Source of the DNA: Steinernema hermaphroditum
Taxonomy: Eukaryota > Nematoda > Chromadorea > Rhabditida > Steinernematidae
Reading direction: 5' to 3'
Length of the DNA stretch: 64,000 nucleotides
Assembly: GCA_030435675.1 (NCBI GenBank)
Contig: CM059625.1
Coordinates: 9,300,001 to 9,364,000, forward strand
The notes under the pieces are model-generated. The model did no database searches, was not told the origin of the DNA, and saw nothing but the letters and a program-made list of their open reading frames with translations. Below are positions 49,305 to 61,976 of this stretch, one piece after another. The position numbers and the translations under genes are program-made. Position 1 is the stretch's first letter. Every line of letters begins with the position of its first letter.

Positions 49305-52300
49305 GTATGTGATGTCCCGAAGTTTATTCTGGGATCGGCCCTCGGATCCTTAAAAAACTGGTAACAATTGATTTGACTCAGACGAAACTGGCCGACGCCC
49401 AGGGCCTGCGAGGTGTTAAGGCGATTTTTCGTTGATCCGGGGGCGCATTTGTCAATGGATGTGATAAATTGATTGGCGAATTAACGAAGCGTTCGACCTA
49501 TTCCGTCTCGAGCTTACCCGCTCACACTTGTCAGTTGCGCTTAGGCGCTTTTTTGTGTTCATTGACCATTTGTTCGTCTGCGGCAATTTCGAACAAAAGG
49601 TCACATTTCTTAGAGTCCGACTGAGCTGATTCTGCTCTCCGTGACACTCATTCGCGGCTATTCAATAGGACTGTAAAGCTGACTTCAGAGTTTTAATCAA
49701 AGCCCTTTTGATTTTTTGAGGGGCAGTTTGTTCGTTTAAACGAACGTTTCCTAGTGCAGGTTTGCCCTTCTCCGATTACAAGGAATCACTTTCCCATCTT
49801 TCTCAGCCTTCGCTCTCTTTGTCGATCTCAGTTGTTCATGTCCTCACAATTATAAATTTAGAGGCCTATTTGGCGTTTTCTCCACAATGCAGCACGGCTA
49901 TTTCTTGGACAGCTGCGCTGAATGAAGGCTCGGTGTCGTATCCTCACTCCTCTCCTTACACGCCCTGCATGGACAGCTCTCCCTCAAGAAGTCCATAATG
50001 TCCTTATCATTCACATCGTCCGCACATAAATATACTGTTTTTACTTAAATGCCACTCGTAGCGCATCCGTTCTCCCTGAGGTATAAACGCGTTTAAAATA
50101 CGCCCCGAACAGCCACCGAACTAATGAAATAATATTCGCACATCGATCGGGTCCATTTTTTTATTTTTTTATTTCATTGTACACGAGGAAAACAAGAGAC
50201 GCGGCAGACAAATTGCCAAAACGCGGTTTTCCTCCGTCTTTGGTCATAATTTCTCCGTTTGTTTTTAATATGATCTTGTTTGGACTTTCTTCTAACTCCG
50301 CGCGCCAAAAAGAATTTACTGCCGGCGCCAAACAAAATGAAAGAATGCCGAAGTGAAGACGCCGACGTTTTGACAACGAAATTCATCGAGAGGTCACTCC
50401 AGTCGCACTTGTCATGTCCAGAAGATATGTTTCCATTCGCAGTTCCACCACTACCACTTGTTGCTGAGCAAAGATTAAGGCCCCTATCTTTGGCATTTGT
50501 GGTGGCATCACGTCAAAATAATGAAACCATCCGGAAGCAAGAAAAACGGCCTGGCTTCGGAACTGGTGCCGAACGCCGCACCGCGCCATTTTGATCGGCG
50601 CGATAATTAATTAAAATTTCGTTTAAGCAGCACTTTTCAATTGTCGTTTGTTGCGTCTACAATGCCCTTTGACAATAGCCGTTCAGTTGAATAATATGTT
50701 GAAGGCCGTTACTGCAACGCCCTACCGAAAGTAGTAAGCCTTTAATCGGCAGCTTTCGGCAGAGGTCCCACTGACACTTACTTCTGTTTGTGGCCCACCT
50801 TCCTTTCAGTAAAGTGTCACTTCTTTTCTACCCCTACTTCCACTTAACTCACAATGCTGCGGATCGGTGTGGAGTACCTTGATTACAAACATCAGACGGT
50901 AATGTGCCTGCATGATGTCTTGTGTGCATGCCCACGCTATTCCAGTGCAAATGGAAGAGCTCGAGTAGAAAGTCAGGGTAGATAGATAACTGGAGTCCAT
51001 CTTATGTTGGCGAAGAAGTCGACAACATTTTCTTTGACACGTACTTAAGCGATGCCCGTCCGATAGCAAACTCCTTTTCGTTTTCAATATTGGACTTTTC
51101 TTGTCCAAAGGCCTACAATTCCTATTTTATGTAATCCACACTAATAGAATTCTGTTATTTCCGCCGTGCATCCTCTGGAAAATAGCGCATCAGTTTTGTT
51201 TTTAACCCCTCTTAATTGAATTTACCTTTACCGACACACATGAATTGGACCTTCGGAAACTGTTTGGCGCAGCATGCGGCATCAATATAAGACGAAAATG
51301 ACGAATGATGGCCAAAGGAAAACAACACTAGTTGCTCGGTTCCCCTCATAGTGCTTTCGACGTCTGCGCGGCTTCTGAGAAAGGTTTCTCATTACTTTCC
51401 GGTGCCATTTTAAGTCGGAAATGTTCCTTCGACGCTTCTGGAACGAGTGGAACTTAGTGCACGAAGAGTCGACCAAAGGCACTTTGCCTGGCTCGCGCAA
51501 GGTAACCGTGCAGAGTCCAAGCTTCACTTCGGACTACACGGCGACTGCAAGCGATGAATTGCGTTTCCACGGTAAGCACTCTCCCTCTCTCATAAATACT
51601 GGGCATCTGGTCCGGGTTTACAAGTGATTGGCGGCGCTCTAAGTGTACGTTACATGATGACGAAGAGTCGAGGTTGGCGAGTGGCCCGAACTGGTCATGA
51701 CCATTTCCATGCGCACACTAAACAGAGAGAGTGACTCTCAGTCCAGTTGTGGTGCGTGCGCATAATTAATTAATAAGAATGTGCTGTTGCCAACATCCAT
51801 CCGGTGATCGCAAAACAAGGAGGAATCACAAATTTTGCTTTGTTTAATCTCATTCGTCTCATGTACTAACCAAAACGTTTGTTGTGTCGCTGGTGTTTCG
51901 ATCTAATCTAATTGTCGGTGGTCTGTGTTGCCGACGACTTTTTGGCAAACTCGATTAAAATTCCTCTATTTTTTTTAAATTGACATCGACGGATCACATC
52001 GCGAAGGTCCCTGCAAATGTCGCTCTCTTCACGAGCCTCCATTTGCACTATAATTCCGCTGGACAATTAGTCTCTTTTCACGCCAACTAGCCGCAACTCT
52101 GTGACTGGCCGCAACTCAGTTCCTGTCTTCAACAAAGGATCAAGAGGGAAATGGATGCGTGTATCAGCATGCTGACTTCGACTCAACACTCTGTGCAGTT
52201 CCCAAGTGTTCGGTTGTTTTTGAAGCGTGCAAACGCTCTCCACTCAACTTTTGATATTCCGTCGACCATCCGCCATGTTTTACCGTAATCGTGACTATCG

Positions 52301-55300
52301 CCACCAGAGGATGATCTACACGCAGGCGTTTCGCAACGAAAAGTACAGCCCTGCGGTGGCCCTGTTTAGCGCTGCCGGACTGATTCGCACCACCGCAGGC
52401 CTGAACGAGGCCCGAAAACCATCAAGTAACGCTGCTCGCAAGAAAAGCTCTCGGCCAGGTATGCCATCCCATTTATTCTACGATCGAAAGGGGATGAGGC
52501 ACTCCCATAACGCCTGTTAGATACGTTCTATCTTTGTGGTCAGGGGTGTTTTTGCTTCTATTCCCAAACACTTTTGTTTTCGGCTAATCACACCTTCGGC
52601 ATGACACCTTGCAAACACTCATTCTGCTCTTGCAGCTTCTCGTCTCCCTCATGTGTACTTTTTGTATCTCCACTCTCTAAACACTGCGACAAACTTTCAT
52701 TAATGGGAATATTCCCGGAACTCGGTCTTTAGTTGACTTGTGCGAATTGAATGCGTTTTAGCAAGTAATTTTCACGGCCGGTGTGCCCCAAAGACAATTC
52801 CTTGTTACACTCCATAAACCATAAATGGCATTGGAGTGTCCCTACGTCTCGGAGACTATTCTTTGATTGAGCCTCCCTCCTACTGCCTTACTTTCTTTTT
52901 CAAGTATGTCCTGATGGAATTGTCGAAATCACTCCGAATTCCATCCTTCAACTTACTTCGTACTAAATGTTTTAAACGCTCAGGTAGCCAATCGCCAACT
53001 GAGAATGACGATCAACCCAGGCGTACTACGCGTTAGATATGTATTTGCTGCTGTAATTACACATGCATTCGTAATGAAAATGACAATTTTTTGCGAGGCG
53101 AACACCTCCGGTGCATGATGCTCGAATGTGCTCCGCGCGCTCGCTTCAAATTTGTGCCAGCCTGGAACGGTTGTGTGTTCAAACGTCGCTTAGCGAAGTC
53201 TCATTACGTATGTATACCAACGCCACTTTGTTTCAATTTCGTCGTGCATTCCTGTGATATCTGATTGCTAAGATGAGTGATTTGTGCAGAATCTGTTGTG
53301 GACTTTCTCGACATACGACTCGAATTATAATTTTGCCGTCTTTGAAGTAATGAAAGACTCGAGAAGAGGGTCTCAGCAACGTCAGGAATGTATCACTGTC
53401 CACCTTTTCGACCACCCACGTACTGCTCCGATCTGGGCGCTGTTGACTTCAGCCGATACGATGCGAAGTTCAGTGGACTCGACGTTGAGGCTTTGATCGC
53501 TCTATACGAAGGTTAACGTTTACTCTTTTTCCCTTACATACGTTTGACATTCCCGCCGCTTTCGCTTTTTTTTTGCATTGAGCAACGGCGCGGCCACTTC
53601 GGTGTCCTAAGTGAGACGCCACTGGATTACGACAGGGGCCAAATACATTGCGAAGCAAAGTCGTAAAGGGGATAAAGAGATTCCGCAAATAGCTGTTTGA
53701 TTTGCAAGAGTATGTGTAGTAAGGGCATTGGCCGAATTGAAGGATGTACTATAATAACCGATAGGTGTGTTCTATCAACAATAGATGAAGTTGTGCAGAA
53801 CAAACAATATTAAATACCGAAACGCCTCCGTTAAGCAACCACGAGCAGCCAAATATTAAGTCATTCGCTTTGGCACTTCTTGCTCCAACCTCGCTTTTTG
53901 GTTCGCTCTCAGATAGTTTTTCATTTCCAAACACTCAATTTCCTTTTTAGGGATCTTTACGACGTTGAGTATCGACGAAAAGGTTGCTCTTTCAGCTTTC
54001 TGTTTTTCTTTTGGGAATAGGACTGCTGCAGAGACACTCCCATATTTGGCGCATGTTTCACGTGTTGCCGCCGGAAGTACTTCGAAGCGGCTCCTTTGGC
54101 ATCGCATCGCCTTCTGCCTGATTATTTGATAGGCCAGCAGAGTTATCCGCCTGGTTTCTGCCAAAGGCGATTTAGCAGTAGGACCTCCCACTCGAATGGA
54201 ACCCTCGCTTGTTATTCGAGATTTGGACAAGCGCTGCTTTAACCCCATTATTCATATCCTTGCACTGATGCTAACAATTGCGTGCCACTACGCTGCCGTT
54301 TATGAGTTCTCACGTCGATCGTTGCCTTGCCGCAATCATTCGGAACGTGATTTGTAGTTCTACTGATCAAAGCCACCTTTAAGTTTAATTCCTTCAATTA
54401 ACTACGTGGTCAAAACTGCTCAATCGCTCACTGCTCACAGCAGCATGATTATGCTCGCCAACTCGTAGCCTACAGCGCCTTCTGCGACTTTTGAAGCCGC
54501 TCTTCTTTTATGTTCTTCTACTCACCTCACGCCAGGGCCGTTTCGGCCGTTCGCAGACCTACTCTTGGACAGTTCCAGCCTCCTACAAGCGCATCTGAGC
54601 ACCGCCTCGGTGCTCAGTTTGTTGAGTCTCTTACTCGAGGACCATCTATCTTCGAGAGCAGAAGAGCTGAGGCACGGTTTCTTCCGGTCCCTCCTGATGA
54701 CATCTGGAACCCCGATGACTCTGCCAACAACAACAGTCTTTTACAGTCAACGATCGTTGAACTCAACTCCTCCTCACCAATATCCTCTATATTCTCGATC
54801 AGCGAGTCCAGGAGAGCAAGCAGAGTAGCTGCTAGGAGCCTCGTTCTCCGACGTCCGACTATCTCCATCCAAGATGACGGCCGAATTATAATCGGTATTC
54901 ATCGCCGCTATAGCCAGTGGGCATGTGACAATTTGGGCTATTTTTTGTAACCCGCCGACATTTTTAACATTAGTGGTGTGCCTACACATTTAAGACTCTG
55001 TAAGGCACTAAAGTAACACTAGAGTTTTCCACCGTCAACTGCAGGTACCATATGATTTTAAGCCCGTCAAGACTTTGGTCGATTTAACCATACTCGTTTA
55101 GATCACGTCGGTGCAAGATGGGACGGCGTTCCCCTCACTTCACAGTCGGCGTTGCTGGATGCCGAGGACGGTGCAACCATCATTACAGACACGATCAAGG
55201 AAGACGGGGAGAAAGAAGCATTGACGTGTTCTCAGCAAACGGTGAAAGTAGGTTGGCTTTGGGTACTAAAAAGTTCCGGGTATAATGCTATCATCTCTGT

Positions 55301-57468
55301 TTCTTCGCGCTTCCAGACGCAAATCCGAGAAGGAAGTGCGCCGACCCGACGCGCGCGCAATCAAACTTTCTAATCGCATTTATATGCTGCGAATTTTGGA
55401 ATTTCGAAAATGCTTCTGAATTGAGGGCGCTGAAATGGCGACTAGTCTGCACATACTGCACGCACGCATATGTGATCAGTCACTCTCCTAAGATCCATGA
55501 GTACACCACCGGAGCACTATCACCAGATGCCATATGGAAGCACTTTTGAGATCACAGAAGTCGTACCGTCTATGGGGAGCAAAGTTTGTAAGATCAATGC
55601 AGTTTCATTGGCTGTTTATATTTTAAAACTTTGATTTATTGTTCCAATTCGGAAATCGGATGTGCTCATATGTTTGCATGATGCAAAGGGCTGTCGAAAA
55701 TGGTGTCCTTTGAGATTTCGAACGACACGTGCGTGCGATTGTTAGCTCGTTGCGCGAGGATGCGGCGAGTAGTACGGCCGCGCCCTCACGACGCGCTCCA
55801 GAATGGAGGGTAGGAAGCGGGAATCAATGGCACAAATAAAAAGGACAATCAACTGCATTTATTTATGTACCGTTTTAGTACATAAAAATATTGATACCGC
55901 ATATCATATTGGTTTCGGTATTGATCGGATACTTGTGCCTTGGTGCGTGGATTCTCATGGCGCTAGAAACTAGAACAGAACTTCTTGCCAGGTAACTCAG
56001 AGAACACGTTATGCAGAAGATTTACCTCTATGTATAAAAGATCGAAAAAATTGGTGCGATTAACGAATATGATGAGAAATTTTACGGTGGACAGTTGGCA
56101 CATTCTCAACGACGCACAGACAGGAGTCCGATCGGTGCACCATGCCGAATGGTCTTCCATATTCAGGCAAGCTGTTCACTCAGGAACTGTATACAAGTAT
56201 GCACCTCTAGAGAATATATGGTCTCCGTTTCGGAAGTCGTTGATGACAGACGACCCATTAGACGGGAACTCGAACTGCCGGATCACCTCGAAAACATGCA
56301 TAACAAGTGGACCTTCCCGACCGCACTTCTCTACGTTCTGACCGTGTTGACTACCTGTGGTAGATACCCGTGCTGAACAGAATGTCTAGAGTCACGATCA
56401 CTGTTCAGGTTACGGTGAAGTGTCCGTGGATACCGACTTGGGAAAAGTGTTTGCTGTCGTCTTCGCCCTTGTTGGCATCCCACTCATGTTCATCACGGCG
56501 GCAGATATTGGCAAGTTTTTATCAGAAACCCTGCTCAAGTTTGTGAAAAACTGGAGCCGCCTCACTCACCAAATAAAGGTAAAAACGACATCGATATTTA
56601 ATTTGAACTATGCACTGGATTAAGGACTTCCTTCAACAAATGTGCTGCCGTAGAAGATATGTACGTAGAAAATCTATGCAGTCCGCAAATGGGCAGCTGG
56701 AGACTCTTGAAATGCTCGGTTTAGACGGCACTGAGGAGAAGCTCTGGTTTCCTATCGGTTTGTTGACCTAGGAGCTCTACAAATCCCAGTACAACGGCCT
56801 TTTAGGTGCATACGTAGCTTGTATTTGTTTGTACTGCTCTATGGGCTCAATCATGTTTATTAACTGGGAACGTAATTGGTCTTTCATCCACGCTTTCCAC
56901 TTCGGATTCAACTTGATCGTAACTGTCGGACTCGGCGACATCGTCGTCACCGACTATATATTTCTTTCACTCATCGTCGCTTTCGTTATTGTCGGTAAGG
57001 ATCATTTATTTGATTTCCTTATCCATGGATACACGCTGAATAGGTCTTTCTGTCGTGACCATGTGCGTTGACCTGGCCTCGACCCATCTCAAGGCTTACT
57101 TCACTCGAATTCACTACTTCGGACGAGCGAAACGCTTCCTAGGAATGAGCGAAGAACTGAAAGAGATCGTCGCTCTTCTCGGAGCTATGCGAAAAAAGAA
57201 AGGCGGAAAAGTAGCCATTCAGTCACAGTTCATGTACTTCATGTGAGTTCAGGTGACTTGGAACGACGTCCGCGACTTCTTGGACAACGAACTGCGCGAT
57301 CGACCCTTCGAACCACACGAACTTTTGATGAAACTGCGATTCATCGACGAAACGAGCTCCGGGATGTCGACGATCCGCCACAACAGCTTCCAGTCGGACT
57401 TCTTCCGAGACAACGAGTACCTTCGTCGATTGACCGCTCTTCGCCCGGAGCAACCGGCATATCTTTGA
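49172..57468 (+). CDS. unc-58: Two-pore-domain (TWK/K2P) channel with alternative first exons
   Basis: The constant part runs in phase from 55102 to the TGA at 57466-57468: exons 55102-55247, 55879-55991, 56041-56125, 56167-56359, 56409 and on. It has a first helix (PHIILVSVLIGYL), an extracellular cap, pore 1 with TTCGYG, a middle loop, pore 2 with TVGLGD, and a C terminus with a VTWNDVRDFL motif common to TWK proteins. Five upstream exons, each ATG-led and each ending in phase 1, can all join the acceptor at 55101/55102 and are listed separately. K2P channels are dimers of four-helix subunits that set resting potential. The Cys in the first filter, the X-type neighbours and the overall form suggest unc-58, which I recall as a sodium-permeable member; the assignment is likely but not proven. 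AATAAA is at 57561-57566. Confidence 0.85.
51421..51571 (+). CDS. Candidate alternative first exon B of the two-pore channel
   Basis: ATG at 51421 (MFLRRFWNEWNLVHEES), 50 codons plus one base, then a GTAAGC donor at 51572. Phase 1. The start is preceded by ATTTTAAG, so trans-splicing close to the ATG is possible. Confidence 0.5.
52275..52458 (+). CDS. Candidate alternative first exon C of the two-pore channel
   Basis: ATG at 52275 (MFYRNRDYRHQRMIYTQ), 61 codons plus one base, then a GTATGC donor at 52459. Phase 1. It is basic at its end (ARKKSSRP), with possible phosphorylation sites. Confidence 0.55.
53388..53511 (+). CDS. Candidate alternative first exon D of the two-pore channel
   Basis: ATG at 53388 (MYHCPPFRPPTYCSDLG), 41 codons plus one base, then a GTTAAC donor at 53512. 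Phase 1. Because a CAG precedes it in matching phase, it may instead be an internal exon spliced from exon C. Confidence 0.5.
53856..54248 (-). CDS. Candidate antisense gene inside the two-pore channel locus
   Basis: An uninterrupted 130-codon frame with an ATG at 54248, lying wholly inside the intron between exons D and E, on the opposite strand. It is rich in Lys, Arg and Glu with few hydrophobic runs, as real small proteins often are (for example ATRETCAKYGSVSAAVLF). I do not recognise it. It may be a nested single-exon gene or a chance frame. Confidence 0.35.
   Translation of the reverse strand: MGLKQRLSKSRITSEGSIRVGGPTAKSPLAETRRITLLAYQIIRQKAMRCQRSRFEVLPAATRETCAKYGSVSAAVLFPKEKQKAERATFSSILNVVKIPKKEIECLEMKNYLRANQKARLEQEVPKRMT
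54510..54894 (+). CDS. Candidate alternative first exon E of the two-pore channel
   Basis: ATG at 54510 (MFFYSPHARAVSAVRRP), 128 codons plus one base, then a GTATTC donor at 54895. Phase 1. It is the first exon nearest to the constant part and encodes a long Ser/Arg-rich, probably disordered, cytoplasmic N terminus ending QDDGRIII. Confidence 0.7.
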
Positions 57469-57967
57469 CGTCCACAAAGATTACCTCGCTTCCCATCGTT
57501 CTCCGAAGAGAGCACACTTTGTTATATAAGCAAGTGTACATAAAACTATCCTTGGCATCAAATAAAGTGTGTTCGGACTTGCTGGGTCATGAAACAGTTG
57601 ATGTTTAACGAACAGCCTAAAATTGCTGAGCATAAACCGAGCCAGGTGTTGATATGTCGATTGACCGCTTCGCGCTTTAGGGATTCGCGTTGCAATAATG
57701 ACCGTTATCAGCGGTGATAAGCAGTACTTGCGTCGCTCGGAGTGCGTTAAACTTCTTTTCTCTCGAGCGGACGTATTTAAAATCGACTCATATGTTGCCC
57801 CAATCCTTTCCCGCTTTTAGCATAAAGCTGTGGAATTTGATGCACCTTCGTAGTTCTTAAACTTTTGTACGTGTGTACTTTCGTTAATTCTTAGATGTGT
57901 CTATGTGCTCGCGTCATACAACTTCCTTTTTCCTACATCTGCCTATCCTTCTCGTATTTCAGCAGAT
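57469..57967. other. Intergenic between the two-pore channel and I-BAR genes
   Basis: It holds the channel poly(A) signal (57561-57566). TATTTCAG at about 57955-57962, just before the next ATG, is a good acceptor for trans-splicing or for an upstream non-coding exon. Confidence 0.45.
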
Positions 57968-60212
57968 ATGGCAAAAGCTGCAGGTGGCAAACGACTGAGC
58001 TTTTTTGTGCGGGACGCAAAGAGCCCTTCTCTCACAAGTGAGGAAGAAGTCGATGAGCAGCTCGAATGTAACAAAGTGGTCTACGCCATTCATAAGCAAT
58101 TAGTGACACAATTCCATCCGGGCAAGTGCACAGCGTCTTCGGGCAATAAAACCGCTTATTTTAGCTGTGAAGGATGTCGCCGAAGCAGGTGTCAATCTGT
58201 TGAGAGCGTTCCACGGTACCAAGCACCTCGACCGGTGCGTCACTGAAGTTTGCTTTTAGCTATCCACAAGGCATCTGAGGCTTACATCAACACTCTTCTT
58301 GCCCTCGCTAATTCAGGATCAAAGGCGCATCCGGAAACTGTGCAGGTGGCGGGCAATCTACACCAAGTGGCGCTACAAATGCGAACCATCACGGATGCAC
58401 ATAGAAAATGCGTATGTCACCGAAGAAAATCATTGCGATCACGGCAATGTTTTATTTGAGGTCGGAAAGTTCAGCAGCATTGTTACCAAGACCAACGAGT
58501 ATAGCGTCCAAGAGAAAGAGCTGTTGAAGCATCTGCTCACTTCGTTCACCAAAAAAGAAAAAGGAATTAAGAAATTTGTAGAGAAAGGGCTGCGAGTGAG
58601 TTGAGAATGGAAGGTCTTATATGGATCGAATCTTGCTTCAGGATCCTCGAGACTTGCAAGAATTCTACAGGGCCGAGATGAAGGACAACGTGCTGCAACA
58701 AAAGTTCCGCTACAAGTTCTTCCTCGACCGACATAGCGAATGGCTTCTTTCCTACGGCAATCTGTGCCACACGATCTCCGACATCCTTCACGATTCGGAC
58801 TCGGAAACTGAATCTTCTGACTCCGAGTCTGAAGAAGAGAGCCAGCGGAGGCGCCCCGTGCGCACGGCCTCTGCTTCGTCGATGAAGAGCCAAAATTCTG
58901 TGCCGGAGAGACCTCCTAGCTCAATTAAACGAGAACCAGCTGCTTATCCGCAGAAGACACAAGAGGTTTGGTTCACTCAACGCTTCCAACTTTTAACTAG
59001 TAGTTCAGTGGACCCGGCGCGACTCAGTTGGAAACAGCAGCATTTCGGTGTCTGAGAGCGCCGAGGCTGCAAAGCATAATTCCGAAAACGTATGTTCCTG
59101 GACATAGCACAGCTGATTTGGTCAGTTGCAGGATTCAAAGGATCAGCCTCTGCAACTGCGAAAGAACAACAGCAGCTTCTTGCTTCCTCTAGCGCGTGAA
59201 GAGACAAAAAGCCGTACAAGCAGCATTCTGAAAGTCAGGGTATGTCTTTTAGAATTGGAATGTGAAAACCTAGTGACACTAGGATCATCCTCAACTAGCA
59301 CGCAATTCGGAATCTTCCATCACCGATACGATTGTAAACCACGCGGAATTTCACTTGGGTGACGAGGAAGTAGCGGACATTCTGTCTCACCTTGACAATG
59401 CCACCGCTTCTCACGTGGAAGAAGATGACAAAGAAACTATCAAGGGGAAAGCCGAGACCGTCACTGTCGACGTTCACAGTGAGCAGAAGCCTAGCTTGGA
59501 AACTGTGGGAATAACTGTGTTCCCTGTGGACAATGATAATGTTCTCCCCGTACCTGTGGTGTCCCCACGAAAAATCGACGACGTTTCCGCAGCGGTTCCA
59601 GTTCCAGCCGTGAGAAACACAACAGTACATGTGGCTTCGAAACCCTCCGAAAATAATCGGATCACGGCTAATCTGACGAGAACCACTATCGCCGACCATC
59701 CTCTCGATTCCAACAAAACCAGCGGCTCAACGGCAAAATCAATCACGCCGTTATCACCAACCACATTGCAGTACGTGAAACCCACACTGCAAGAGAATTC
59801 AAAAAGCACAGCTCCTCTCAAGCAGCTGAACACTTCTAAGCAAAGTCACGATCTGTCGAAGAAGACGTCTGAGTTGAAGCAAAGTCAGTCCATATATATC
59901 ATAGGCTAGCGATAAACATAACCATTTGTAGACAAATTAACACCAGCACCGTCGATTGACTCACAAATCACCGACTGGGAACGAGGCGACAAGCTGGTCT
60001 GCACAACTGATTATACGAATGCGAGCTCGGAAAGGTGTCTCACCGCTTCGGAAAGTCAAAAACTGGAACTGCTAAAAGTGGGCTCCAAAGGATGGATCTT
60101 TGTTCGAAATGTGGACACGCTAACGTAAGTGCATGGATCAAAATTTAACCTTTCAAAGAGCGCATTTAGAACTGGCTGGTTCCCATCCATTTACGTCAAA
60201 AAAATTGACTAA
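57968..60212 (+). CDS. I-BAR (IMD) and SH3 scaffold, IRSp53/BAIAP2 family
   Basis: About ten exons from the ATG at 57968 to the TAA at 60210-60212. The N-terminal I-BAR domain is a helical bundle: QLVTQFHPAVKDVAEAGVNL, AIHKASEAYINTLLALANS, VAGNLHQVALQMR..TDAHRK, and EFYRAEMKDNVLQQKFRYKF, matching the order of BAIAP2. A long acidic and Ser-rich linker follows (SDSETESSDSESEEE), with proline patches. A C-terminal SH3 domain ends TTGWFPSIYVKKID. IRSp53 proteins bend membranes outward and link Rac/Cdc42 to actin regulators to make protrusions. Intron 58122-58164 starts GC instead of GT. The SH3 domain is weak in its ALYDY start (KLVCTTDY). AATAAA lies at 60286-60291. Confidence 0.87.
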
Positions 60213-60730
60213 CTAATTCCCTGATGAATGACATTTACGCACATATCAGTAATCTTTATTGTTTGGCTCAGTAATCGATTTCCGAAATAAACGGTAGAAA
60301 ATACATGGGTACTAGCTGCCGTGTCATATTACTCTATATCTATCGGAACACATCGGTGAGGAACGAAACGAGAGAAGCGCGACGGGCGCAGGAGCGCACA
60401 TATAAATGCAACAGGTCACTGTCATTAGATTTCTCATAGTTCACAGATTGGCCACCCGGAACAGAAAAACTTGAGATGGAATCCTCGCTGCGCCGGATTC
60501 CGTTGTATTTTTCACTTTTCTGACGTCTATTTAGAGTGATTTCCGAGTGTCGGGACACTCGACTCCGTCTTTTTGGCTCGGTTTTTCGGCGGTTGGCCAT
60601 TTTGGTACTGACGATTTCGTGCCCTCGTCGAGCGGAATTCTGTCGTTTCGCTTAAGTACTTTGAAAAGTCGGCCGGGATTTCGTTTTGCGACACCATTTT
60701 GTAGCCAAATACTGAAACAAGTTATGAATG
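60213..60730. other. Convergent intergenic region
   Basis: It lies between the 3' ends of the I-BAR gene (+) and the receptor gene (-) and contains the AATAAA at 60286-60291. No coding feature was recognised. Confidence 0.5.

Positions 60731-61976
<1,246 letters not shown>

Noticed and set aside
54565..54828. Alternative frame through exon E starting in a Leu-rich stretch
   Set aside because: The other frame has an ATG, a phase-1 donor joining the channel exon and a hydrophilic composition typical of a channel N terminus.
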